The notes under the pieces are model-generated. The model saw nothing but the letters and a program-made list of their open reading frames with translations. It had not been told where the DNA came from and searched no databases. A program made the position numbers and the translations under genes. Of a stretch of 16,014 bases of DNA, positions 7,222 through 14,050 are shown piece after piece. Origin of the DNA: Ga0077527 sp964531455 (GTDB lineage: Bacteria > Pseudomonadota > Gammaproteobacteria > Burkholderiales > SG8-41); NCBI GenBank assembly GCA_964531455.1, contig CAZHFZ010000064.1, positions 1 through 16,014 on the forward strand, given 5' to 3'. The stretch's first letter is position 1; each line of letters opens with the position of its first letter.

Positions 7222-8403
7222 ATGCTGCAGTTCCTGTTGCTGCCGGCATTGCTGGCGGGACACTCCTTTGCGTCGATGGCGGTGCTGGTGCTGCCGGCGG
7301 TCGCGCCGGCGGTTGCTCTCGACTACGGCTTCGATCCATCACTGATCGGTTACCAGATCAGTCTGGTCAGCCTCGGCATGGTGGTGACGCTGACGCTCCT
7401 CGGCAGCACCACGCGCCGTTACGGCGCGGCACGCACCAACCAGCTGGGACATGCGCTCGTCGCCACCGGAATGCTGGTGCTGCTGATTCCCTCCAGCGTG
7501 TTCCTGATCTTCGGTTCGCTGGTGATCGGCTTGGGCTACGGCATGATTACGCCATCTGCCTCGCACCTGCTGATGCGCTACACACCGGCGCACCGGCGCA
7601 GCACGGTGTTCTCGATTCACCAGACCGGCATACCCGCAGGCGGCATGCTCGCAGCACTCATCGCGCCGACAATTACCATTTTTGCCGGCTGGCGCTGGGC
7701 CGTCATTCTCAGCGCGATCCTGCTCATCGGCGTGGTCATGCTGATGCAAAGCGGACGCCGCACCTGGGACGATGATCGCGACCGCAATGCCCCGGCGGTG
7801 ACACCCAACCCCTTCGCCGGCGCCATCGCAATCTGGCGGCAGCGCGAACTGCGGCTGATCACCATCGCCGGCAGCTGCTTTTCATGGGCGCAGTTCTGCG
7901 CCGCAACCTTTGCCGTGGTTGCCTGCGTCGAAACCCTGGGCATGAGTCTGGTGGCGGCAGGCACGGTGTTGACGGTGGTACAGATCGCCAGCGCATCGGG
8001 GCGCGTGCTGATCGGCTGGATCACCGATCGCGTCGGCGATACTGCGCGCGTGCTGGCGTGGAATGCCGGATTACTGACCGTGTTCACGCTCGGCGGACTT
8101 GCGCTGAATGCGGAAACGCCGCTGCCGCTGGTGTATCTGTTGTTTGCGATCCTCGGCGCAACCTCGGGCTGCTGGCCCGGCGCCATCCTCGCCGAAGTCG
8201 GAAGGTTGGCGCCGCAGGGGCAGGTCAGTCTGGCGATCAGCGGCTCGCTGGTGATCACCAATGTGGGCAAGTTCATCGGCCCGATCATTTTCGCCAACGT
8301 CTATGCACTGACGCGCAGCTATGGCATGGCGTTTGTATCGCTGATGGTGCCCGCAGCCATCGCCCTGTACTGCCTGCTCGCTGCACGCAGCAGCGCGCGC
8401 TGA
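7222..8403 (+). CDS. MFS transporter, 12 transmembrane segments
   Basis: This 393-residue integral membrane protein has about twelve hydrophobic segments in two halves, split by a hydrophilic loop at roughly 177-198 (GRRTWDDDRDRNAPAVTPNP region). The segment SIHQTGIPAGG (131-141) fits the conserved Gly/Pro-rich helix 5 of major facilitator transporters. GRVLIGWITDRVGD (260-273) is the motif A-like loop of the second half. Members of this type move organic anions, sugars or drugs by proton coupling; the substrate here is unknown, and import of the compound handled by the adjacent enzymes is only a guess. It starts 8 bases after the CMD-family stop without a strong Shine-Dalgarno sequence, which suggests translational coupling. 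Its stop is 5 bases from the stop of the converging CBS gene, with no terminator hairpin between them. Confidence 0.92.
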   Translation: MLQFLLLPALLAGHSFASMAVLVLPAVAPAVALDYGFDPSLIGYQISLVSLGMVVTLTLLGSTTRRYGAARTNQLGHALVATGMLVLLIPSSVFLIFGSLVIGLGYGMITPSASHLLMRYTPAHRRSTVFSIHQTGIPAGGMLAALIAPTITIFAGWRWAVILSAILLIGVVMLMQSGRRTWDDDRDRNAPAVTPNPFAGAIAIWRQRELRLITIAGSCFSWAQFCAATFAVVACVETLGMSLVAAGTVLTVVQIASASGRVLIGWITDRVGDTARVLAWNAGLLTVFTLGGLALNAETPLPLVYLLFAILGATSGCWPGAILAEVGRLAPQGQVSLAISGSLVITNVGKFIGPIIFANVYALTRSYGMAFVSLMVPAAIALYCLLAARSSAR

Positions 8404-8408
8404 ACCGT

Positions 8409-8843
8409 TCAAGCCAGTATCTGGCTGACCTGTTCCTGGCGCAGCAATTCGTAGACAAAAGCCTCAAGCTCAGGCCCCAGCGCGTCTCGCACCGACAACA
8501 TGCCGATGGGCCAGCCGTCCTTGACTACCGGCAGGTGGCGGAATCGCCCGTCATGCATGACCGTCAGGGCATATGCAAACGACTGATCGGGTGTAATGCA
8601 TTTGGGATTGGCGGTCATCACCACGCTCAACGGTGTGGTTTTGCTGTCGAGTCCGGCAGCCACCACCCGAAACAAGGCATCGCGTTCGGTAAACACCCCG
8701 ACCAGACGCCCGTTGTCGACCACCATCATTGCGCCGACGTTGCGCTGCTTCATCTGCCGCGCAGCTTCAGCCACGGTCATGCTACCCGGCGCGGTGAGCA
8801 GCTTCTGTCCGGCAATGATGTCGTTGATTGTGCGTTCGGCCAT
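8409..8843 (-). CDS. Two-CBS-domain protein
   Basis: This 144-residue protein consists almost only of a CBS pair. CBS1 (about 10-62) ends with GVFTERDAL (49-57) and CBS2 (about 76-125) ends with GMLSVRDAL (114-122), each the standard closing motif with the Thr/Ser and Asp that often contact adenosine nucleotides. Such stand-alone CBS pairs sense AMP, ATP or SAM and regulate partner proteins; they have no enzyme activity of their own. No partner can be named. The ATG at 8843 is preceded by GGAGG about 6 bases upstream. It is the last gene of the minus-strand right block but is separated from the DinB-like gene by 159 bases with unusual repeats, so it may have its own promoter. It converges head-on with the MFS gene with a 5-base gap. 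Confidence 0.93.
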   Translation of the reverse strand: MAERTINDIIAGQKLLTAPGSMTVAEAARQMKQRNVGAMMVVDNGRLVGVFTERDALFRVVAAGLDSKTTPLSVVMTANPKCITPDQSFAYALTVMHDGRFRHLPVVKDGWPIGMLSVRDALGPELEAFVYELLRQEQVSQILA

Positions 8844-9002
8844 TTGAACCTCCGTGCGCTTCAGTCGGGAAAATTTCCGGGCACTTCGTTTCCGGGTAAT
8901 CTGAATACCACAGGGCGCCCTGAATACTTTACTTAAGCAACTTGCAGGAACACCGGAAAGGGCATCGCTGCAAAACCATGCTACGCCGCGGCCAGGGCAG
9001 GG
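8844..9002. promoter_or_regulatory. Spacer upstream of the CBS gene with palindrome and direct repeats
   Basis: Within these 159 bases are a perfect 12-base palindrome CAGGGCGCCCTG (8911-8922), two copies of CTGAATAC (8901-8908 and 8920-8927), the second overlapping the palindrome by three bases, two copies of TTTCCGGG (8874-8881 and 8889-8896), and an inverted repeat GGAAA-A-TTTCC (8868-8878). The concentration of symmetry upstream of the CBS start suggests regulatory protein binding or an RNA leader. No clear -35/-10 pair is visible on either strand. Function is inferred only. Confidence 0.35.
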
Positions 9003-9512
9003 TCAAACAGCGGAACAACCTTCACGCATGTAGACCGGCAGGTCCATTTGGGGCGGCCGGCAGCCGGGAATGTCATAAATCATCTGAGCGACGTAACCGC
9101 GGTGATAATTGGTGTGCATCACCACGTGCAGCAGGATTTCGCCGCGCGTCATCGCGCCACGATTGCCGCCGATCAGCGTGTAATTGACGGTTTCGGCCAG
9201 GCTTTGCGCCGATTGCCGGTCTGCCCAGTCAACATACCAGGCATCTACGGTCTGCTGCAGCGACCATAAGCCGGGCAACGGCGGGTGATCCTTGGTATTC
9301 CGCGCATCGAAGCCGTGATCGCGCCCTTCAAGGTGCGCCTGCCAGATGCAATCGATCACATAGATATGGTTCAGCGTATGCACCATGTTTTTAAACAGCG
9401 ACGGCCGGGGTTTTGCAATCTCGTCCGCAGGCAATGCCGCAACAGCGTCAAACATGACTTTGTTCGACCACTGCTTGTAACGCGCCATCATTTTTACGCT
9501 GGCCACATCCAT
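9003..9512 (-). CDS. DinB-like four-helix-bundle protein
   Basis: This encodes 169 residues, the usual length for the DinB/YfiT-like superfamily. It opens with the typical MMARYKQWSNKVMFDAV (8-24) helix. Likely metal-ligand histidines are His49 in the HTLNHIYVIDCIW region (45-57) and His133 and His137 in HTNYHRGYVAQM (133-144). Family members are metal-binding bundles; some are thiol-dependent transferases and some have no known activity. Despite the name, it is not the DNA polymerase IV also called DinB. The ATG at 9512 has AAGGGG about 10 bases upstream. It follows the decarboxylase beta-subunit gene by 26 bases, suggesting co-transcription. A thiol-transfer or small-molecule role beside the decarboxylase is possible but unproven. 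Confidence 0.9.
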   Translation of the reverse strand: MDVASVKMMARYKQWSNKVMFDAVAALPADEIAKPRPSLFKNMVHTLNHIYVIDCIWQAHLEGRDHGFDARNTKDHPPLPGLWSLQQTVDAWYVDWADRQSAQSLAETVNYTLIGGNRGAMTRGEILLHVVMHTNYHRGYVAQMIYDIPGCRPPQMDLPVYMREGCSAV

Positions 9513-9538
9513 GCTTTATTGCCCCTTGAAATATGTGC

Positions 9539-10126
9539 TCAGGCGGCGATGCCAATCTTGCGCTGCAGGTCAGAGATCACCTGAGTCCACGAGCGCTTGC
9601 GCCAGCGCACCCGTTCGCCAATCGGCTTGTTTTCAATGTCGGCATGTACCTTCAGTGCAACAAACACCGGACCGGGTTTGCCCAAAATCTCGGGCAGCGC
9701 GGCAACCGCCGCGTCAAGCTCGGTGAACGAGTACGCGCGCGGATAACCCGCACCCTTCGCCAGCATTTCGTAGTTGACGTTTTTGGCGTTCGGCACCGGT
9801 TGACCACCTGTGGTCGCGTAACACTCATTGTCGAGCATGAAGTGGTAAAAATTTGCCGGCTTCTGTTCGGCGATGGTCAGCAGGATACCCAGCCCCATCT
9901 GCACGTCGCCTTCGGAATCGAACAGCACCACCCTGTGTTTGGGCTGCGCCAAAGCCAGACCGAACGCGAATGCCGCGTGACCACCCATCGCCGGATCACC
10001 CATCGGCAGGTCGAGTTCCGGCTGGTCGCTGATCTTGACCCAGTGTTTGCCGCCACGGCCGGGTACCACGATGGCGTCGCCGCGATGGAATTTAAATGCC
10101 TTGAGAAATTCTTCGGTATGAAACAT
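9539..10126 (-). CDS. Thiamine-diphosphate decarboxylase beta subunit, sulfopyruvate/phosphonopyruvate decarboxylase-like (ComE-like)
   Basis: This 195-residue protein corresponds to the C-terminal, diphosphate-binding half of ThDP enzymes. The motif EGDVQMGLG (72-80) stands for the GDG start of the ThDP fold. About 26 residues on, LDNECYATTGGQP (98-110) supplies the Mg-binding Asn100 and the TTGGQ turn seen in sulfopyruvate decarboxylase beta subunits. Together with the adjacent alpha subunit it should decarboxylate a 2-oxoacid to an aldehyde. Sulfopyruvate, phosphonopyruvate or a plain oxoacid are all possible, and no xsc, pta or phosphonate gene is nearby to decide. I chose ATG 10126, not the open frame that continues to 10573, because AGGAG lies 5 bases upstream and the upstream region is the alpha gene in another frame. 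The Shine-Dalgarno overlaps the alpha stop codon (TAGGAG), so translation is likely coupled. Confidence 0.88.
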   Translation of the reverse strand: MFHTEEFLKAFKFHRGDAIVVPGRGGKHWVKISDQPELDLPMGDPAMGGHAAFAFGLALAQPKHRVVLFDSEGDVQMGLGILLTIAEQKPANFYHFMLDNECYATTGGQPVPNAKNVNYEMLAKGAGYPRAYSFTELDAAVAALPEILGKPGPVFVALKVHADIENKPIGERVRWRKRSWTQVISDLQRKIGIAA

Positions 10127-10134
10127 GTGGGCTC

Positions 10135-10653
10135 CTAGCCGTTGAACTGATACTCGTCGCCGACGAGGACCGCAACCGGGCGTCTGGTTTTTTTCGATTC
10201 GTTGAATGCGAGGCTGATGCGATCCGCATCGGCATCGCTTTCCACGAGGTAATAGTTGATGCGGAAGGCATTGAGGAAAGGTTCGGTATACACCGACGCG
10301 GTATCCGCAGTCGGTGCGCCGTGACGGCTCCACCCGCGCATGCCGACAACAAACACCACCGGAATTTCCAGACCGAACAGCCAGCCGCGAATCGAATCTC
10401 CGGACTCCATCAGGCCGGTGTTCTGGATGAGGATCACCGGCACTGCGCCTCCGGCCGATAGCCCCGCGGCCACCGAGCAGGCCAGGCCCTCGCGCGGCAC
10501 AGCAACCAGCGTCAGCGACGGTTCCGCTTTCATCAGAAGGTATAACCAGTTGGTTTCGCTGTCGGGCAACCACACGACATGGGTCACACCATGCTTTTTC
10601 AATTGATTCAGAACAATTTCGGGGCTGAGATGAACCTTGGATGCGTCATTCAT
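10135..10653 (-). CDS. Thiamine-diphosphate decarboxylase alpha subunit, sulfopyruvate decarboxylase-like (ComD-like)
   Basis: This 172-residue protein matches the N-terminal pyrimidine-binding half of ThDP enzymes. THVVWLPDSETNWLY (24-38) is the family's substrate-side loop. PREGLACSVAAGL (53-65) contains Glu55, the conserved residue that activates the cofactor. IQNTGLMESGDSI (76-88) resembles the QNSGLGNS segment of phosphonopyruvate and sulfopyruvate decarboxylases. A split alpha/beta arrangement is characteristic of ComDE and differs from the fused enzymes. The ATG at 10653 is preferred on residue pattern; an in-frame TTG at 10668 would add five residues, and neither has a strong Shine-Dalgarno. 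It sits 70 bases after Bug protein 3 and 8 bases before the beta subunit, which places a periplasmic acid-binding protein directly upstream of a 2-oxoacid decarboxylase. The substrate is not determined. Confidence 0.86.
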   Translation of the reverse strand: MNDASKVHLSPEIVLNQLKKHGVTHVVWLPDSETNWLYLLMKAEPSLTLVAVPREGLACSVAAGLSAGGAVPVILIQNTGLMESGDSIRGWLFGLEIPVVFVVGMRGWSRHGAPTADTASVYTEPFLNAFRINYYLVESDADADRISLAFNESKKTRRPVAVLVGDEYQFNG

Positions 10654-10723
10654 TTCCGTTTCTTTCAATTATTTTTTCCATCATTATTCCATCCATTATT
10701 GTCATGGGGAGCCCTGCGTCGGA

Positions 10724-11695
10724 TCAATCGCCCTCAAGCTTGGCCTCGGCCACCACCTTGGTCCACTTGGCGATTTCGGCTTTGACATGCGCAGCAAACT
10801 GGTCCGGCGTCTTGGCGGTGATCGTTACACCTTGCTCTTCAAGCCGCCTGCGCAGCGGCCCGGCCAACACCTTGTTTGCATCCGCATGCAGTTTGTCCAG
10901 AATCGGCTGCGGCACCTTGGACTGCGTGCAGAGCCCGTACCATCCGGTGACATCGTAACCAGGCACGCCGGATTCCGCGAAAGTCGGCACAGCAGGCAAC
11001 TGAGCGCTGCGTTCGGCTGAGGTCACCGCAAGCCCGCGCAAACGACCCGATTTCACTGCAGCCAGAGGCGCGCCGGCCAGGTTGCCGACGGAGGACTCCA
11101 TATGGCCGCTGATCACATCCGCAAGCGCCTGCGATGCGCCCTTGTAGGGCACGTGAATGATGTTGATCTTGGTCATCGACTTCAGCAGTTCAATCGACAA
11201 ATGCGGAGAGGCGCCGACTCCCGACGAACCGTAGTTCAGCTTGCCGGGATTCTTGCGCGCATAGTCGATGTACTGCTGGAGACTCCTTATCGGCAGCGAA
11301 GGATGCACCATGAACAGGTTCGGCACGCCACCGATCCACACCGGAAAGGCAAAATCGCCGATCGGATCGTAAGTCAGCCGTTTGGCAAAACGCGCCGGGG
11401 TGACCGAATGCGACCCGATGTTGCACAAGACCATGGTGTAGCCGTCGGGCGGCGCCTTGGCCGTGGCTTCAGTGGCAATGTTGCCTGCGGCGCCGGGCCG
11501 GTTTTCCACCAGCACTGTGCCACCCCACAACTCGCCGAGCGCCTGCGCCATCATTCGTGCCGCGGTATCGACACCACCGCCCGGCGTGTAACCGACCAGG
11601 ATGCGTACGGGCCGGTTACCCGGATAATTCTGCGCCTGGACCACGCCGGCCGTGAGCAGCACAGCCGTCAGGATGGTGAGTGCAACATTTCTCAT
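10724..11695 (-). CDS. Bug/TctC-family substrate-binding protein (Bug protein 3)
   Basis: This 323-residue periplasmic binding protein has a signal peptide at residues 1-21 (core VALTILTAVLLTAGVV, cleavage near VQA) and the family marks NRPVRILVGYTPGGGVD (27-43), VENRPGAAGN (63-72), PPDGYTM (82-88), NYGSSGVGASPH (154-165) and HVPYKG (181-186). Its carboxyl end KLEGD differs from the GAKLD/GAKID ends of Bug proteins 1 and 4. Of the five Bug genes it is the closest to the ThDP decarboxylase pair, 70 bases upstream, so it is the best candidate for binding that enzyme's substrate or precursor. The ATG at 11695 has GAGGAG about 7 bases upstream. A 75-base spacer separates it from Bug protein 4, large enough for an internal promoter. 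Confidence 0.94.
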   Translation of the reverse strand: MRNVALTILTAVLLTAGVVQAQNYPGNRPVRILVGYTPGGGVDTAARMMAQALGELWGGTVLVENRPGAAGNIATEATAKAPPDGYTMVLCNIGSHSVTPARFAKRLTYDPIGDFAFPVWIGGVPNLFMVHPSLPIRSLQQYIDYARKNPGKLNYGSSGVGASPHLSIELLKSMTKINIIHVPYKGASQALADVISGHMESSVGNLAGAPLAAVKSGRLRGLAVTSAERSAQLPAVPTFAESGVPGYDVTGWYGLCTQSKVPQPILDKLHADANKVLAGPLRRRLEEQGVTITAKTPDQFAAHVKAEIAKWTKVVAEAKLEGD

Positions 11696-11770
11696 AAGGC
11701 TCTCCTCTTCTGATTGCCCTTGTGATCAGGGCTTGGTGTTGTTGATGCCGCACATGTCTTTACGGTTAAC

Positions 11771-12751
11771 TCAGTCGATCTTTGCCCCGGCCCTGCGAAT
11801 CACTTCTGCCCATTTCGTGTAATCCGTGCGCACCAGTGCCCAGAATTCTTCCGGGGTGCCGGTCAGCGGTTCCGAACCGAGGGCGACAATACGTTCGGTA
11901 GCGGTTGAAGAATTCACCGCCTTGTTAAGCCGGGCGTTAAGCACAGTAACAATCGCCTTGGACGTGCCGGCCGGCACGACCACGCCGTGCCATGTGGTCG
12001 CCTCGTAACCGGCAACACCGGATTCAATCAGGGTAGGCACATCGGGAAAGACCGGGGAGCGTTTGACGCCGGTGACCGCCAGTCCGCGCACACGGCCGGC
12101 CTTGACGTGGCCGCTGGCGGAATTGAGGCCTTCCATCATCAGCTGCACCTGGCCGGACATCAGATCTGCAATCGCCGCCGGACCACCTTTATAAGGCACA
12201 TGCACGATCTGCACACCGGTCATGTTTTTCAGTAATTCGAAACCGATATGCCCCGGCGAGCCGTTGCTCGATGACGCATTGAACAGCTTGCCGGGATTCT
12301 GTTTCGCGTAGTCGATCACTTCGCGCATGTTGCGAAACGGCGACTTCGGGCTCTCCAGCACCATCATGTGCCCGGTGATTGTCTGGCCGACCGGGGCGAG
12401 TTCGCGCAGTGCATCAACGGTGCGCTTCGACACCAGGTGGGGGCCAATCGCCAGGGCGCCGATCGGTGCATAACCAATGGTGTAACCGTCAGGCGTGGAT
12501 TTCGCAGTCATTTCCATGCCGAGCTGCAGTGCGCCGCCCGGCCGGTTGTCGACGACCACCTGCTGACCCAATTCGCGTGCCAGTTCGGTGGCGACAATCC
12601 GCGCAACATTGTCCGTGGAAGCCCCGACCGCCTGCGGTACGATCATGCGTACCGGGCGTTCGGGATAAGCAGACCATGCCGGGGACGCCAGCATCAGCGA
12701 CATCAGCAACCAGCCTTTGCAACCGTACTGAAACGCCGTGGTGCCCTGCAT
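11771..12751 (-). CDS. Bug/TctC-family substrate-binding protein with atypical first ligand loop (Bug protein 4)
   Basis: This encodes 326 residues. The signal peptide is long, residues 1-28, with a 16-residue N-region before the core LLMSLMLAS and cleavage near WSA. The later in-frame ATG would leave too short a signal, and GGAGG at 12757-12761 supports the start at 12751. The family segments VVVDNRPGG (65-73), TPDGYTI (86-92) and HVPYKGG (184-190) are present. The first ligand loop reads VPQAVGASTDNVAR (38-51), where relatives carry a PPGG-type sequence, so Gln, Ala and Val replace the usual Phe/Pro residues. The segment FNASSSNGSPGH (157-168) is also unusual. This points to a ligand different from that of its neighbours. 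Bug protein 5 lies 19 bases upstream, so the two genes are co-transcribed tandem paralogues. Confidence 0.94.
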   Translation of the reverse strand: MQGTTAFQYGCKGWLLMSLMLASPAWSAYPERPVRMIVPQAVGASTDNVARIVATELARELGQQVVVDNRPGGALQLGMEMTAKSTPDGYTIGYAPIGALAIGPHLVSKRTVDALRELAPVGQTITGHMMVLESPKSPFRNMREVIDYAKQNPGKLFNASSSNGSPGHIGFELLKNMTGVQIVHVPYKGGPAAIADLMSGQVQLMMEGLNSASGHVKAGRVRGLAVTGVKRSPVFPDVPTLIESGVAGYEATTWHGVVVPAGTSKAIVTVLNARLNKAVNSSTATERIVALGSEPLTGTPEEFWALVRTDYTKWAEVIRRAGAKID

Positions 12752-12770
12752 GATCGCCTCCTGCTGTTAG

Positions 12771-13775
12771 TCAGTTACCGCTGGTGATGCCCGCAGCCTT
12801 GACCGTCTTGGTCCATTTCTCCAGTTCCGCGTGAATGAACTTGCGCGCCTCCGCGGTGCTGTTACCGACCGGCACGGCACCCAGCCGCGCAACACGCTCT
12901 TTGACATCCGGCAGCGCCAGCAGGCGCACTGATTCGGCATTCAGCTTTTCGACTGCAGGCGCCGGGATTTTCGCCGGCCCCATCATTACCACCCAGGACG
13001 TCGATTCATAACCAGGCACGGAATCGGCAATGGGCGCCACATCAGGCAGTTCCGCCGAGCGCGTCTTGGAGGTGATGCCGAGAACCTTCAGGCGGCCGCC
13101 TTTGATGTGCGGCAAAGTCGCAATCAGCGTATCGAACATGACGTTGACCCGGCCCGCAAACAGGTCGGGGTGCGCCGCGGTACTGCCCTTGTACGGCACA
13201 TGGAGCATCTTCACGCCGGTCATCAGTTTGAACAGCTCTGCACTCATGTGCGGCGAAGTGCCGGTGCCGCTGGACGCAAAACTCACGCTGTCGGGTTTGG
13301 CCTTGGCAAGGTCGATCAACTCCTTCACCGACTTCACCTGGAACTGGGGATTGCTCACCAGCACCAGCGGATTGGATGCGGCAATGGTCACAAAGGTGAA
13401 ATCACGATCGGAATCGTACGGCAACTTGTGAATCGCCGGGTTGATCGCAAAACTCAGCGCAACCATGCCCAGCGTGTAACCATCGGCCGCGGCCTTGGCC
13501 ACAATATCGGTGCCGATGATGCCGGAAGCGCCGGTGCGGTTGTCGACCACCGCGGTCACGCCCCAGGTTTGCGCGAATTTGTCGGCAAACATGCGCGCGA
13601 TGACATCGGAAGCCCCGCCGGGCGGGAACGGCACGATGATGCGGATCGGCCGCTCGGGATATGCAGCGACAGCCGGTGCGGAAAACGAAACCAGCGAAAC
13701 CGCCGCCAGCAGGGACAAAGCAACTGCAGCGCGCAGGCAATAGGCCGGCGCGGTCACGCGTGAAACCAGGGTCAT
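12771..13775 (-). CDS. Bug/TctC-family substrate-binding protein (Bug protein 5)
   Basis: This 334-residue binding protein has a long signal peptide (1-38, hydrophobic core LRAAVALSLLAAVSLVSF, cleavage near AVAA). It then shows the textbook YPERPIRIIVPFPPGGASD (39-57), VVDNRTGASG (76-85), AADGYTL (96-102), SSGTGTSPH (168-176) and HVPYKG (192-197). I chose ATG 13775 because GGAGGAG ends 5 bases before it; a start at 13802 would bury that Shine-Dalgarno inside the gene. It is the first gene of the right minus-strand block, with Bug protein 4 following after 19 bases. Upstream lies a 275-base region shared with the divergent hydrolase gene. It probably recognises a carboxylate, but the ligand is unknown. 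Confidence 0.94.
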   Translation of the reverse strand: MTLVSRVTAPAYCLRAAVALSLLAAVSLVSFSAPAVAAYPERPIRIIVPFPPGGASDVIARMFADKFAQTWGVTAVVDNRTGASGIIGTDIVAKAAADGYTLGMVALSFAINPAIHKLPYDSDRDFTFVTIAASNPLVLVSNPQFQVKSVKELIDLAKAKPDSVSFASSGTGTSPHMSAELFKLMTGVKMLHVPYKGSTAAHPDLFAGRVNVMFDTLIATLPHIKGGRLKVLGITSKTRSAELPDVAPIADSVPGYESTSWVVMMGPAKIPAPAVEKLNAESVRLLALPDVKERVARLGAVPVGNSTAEARKFIHAELEKWTKTVKAAGITSGN

Positions 13776-14050
13776 GTCATCTCCTCCAGATGAAGGGGAC
13801 ATTGTGGCTCAAGCCGCACCTGTCGGGGAAGCCTTATGCGACGCCGGCCTCATGCTGCGATGCACCTCCCTGCATGAACCAAAAAATACTTTCTTATCAA
13901 TTATTTATAATTTCCCGAAAGATCAGCGACCGCAAAATCAACAAGTTCCGTGCGACGGCATAGCGCCCAATTTGGCCGTGGGCCAGAATAGCGGCCTCGC
14001 GCGCGTCGCGAATGTTCAAAAATATCCAGGCAATCCTATTGGGGGAGTAC
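13776..14050. promoter_or_regulatory. Divergent intergenic region with AT-rich core and small hairpins
   Basis: These 275 bases between Bug protein 5 and the tailed hydrolase hold an AT-rich core at about 13880-13915, including TATAAT at 13906-13911 on the plus strand without a recognisable -35 box. Three short perfect hairpins lie nearby: ATGCA-N6-TGCAT (13860-13875), TGGCC-GTG-GGCCA (13973-13985) and TCGCG-N5-CGCGA (13997-14011). The last two would fall in the leader of the plus-strand gene. Promoters for both genes are expected here, but I cannot place them firmly. Confidence 0.3.

Noticed and set aside
10127..10573. N-terminal extension of the decarboxylase beta subunit up to 10573
   Set aside because: It lies entirely in another frame of the alpha-subunit gene. 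The ATG at 10126 has AGGAG in place and matches the family start.
10676..10702. Imperfect repeat TTCCATCATTAT / TTCCATCCATTAT upstream of the decarboxylase alpha gene
   Set aside because: Short, AT-rich, with one inserted base and no symmetry. It may affect the leader, but nothing supports a specific function.
10803..10821. 19-base match (GGCGTCTTGGCGGTGATCG) between the intergenic repeat near 1546-1564 and the coding region of Bug protein 3
   Set aside because: The copy in Bug protein 3 encodes normal family residues (ITAKTP) in frame and lacks the tandem units, so chance resemblance in GC-rich DNA is more likely than a repeat insertion.
13776..13802. Longer start for Bug protein 5 at 13802
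   Set aside because: It would place a strong GGAGGAG Shine-Dalgarno inside the coding region, and the added residues do not look like a signal peptide N-region.
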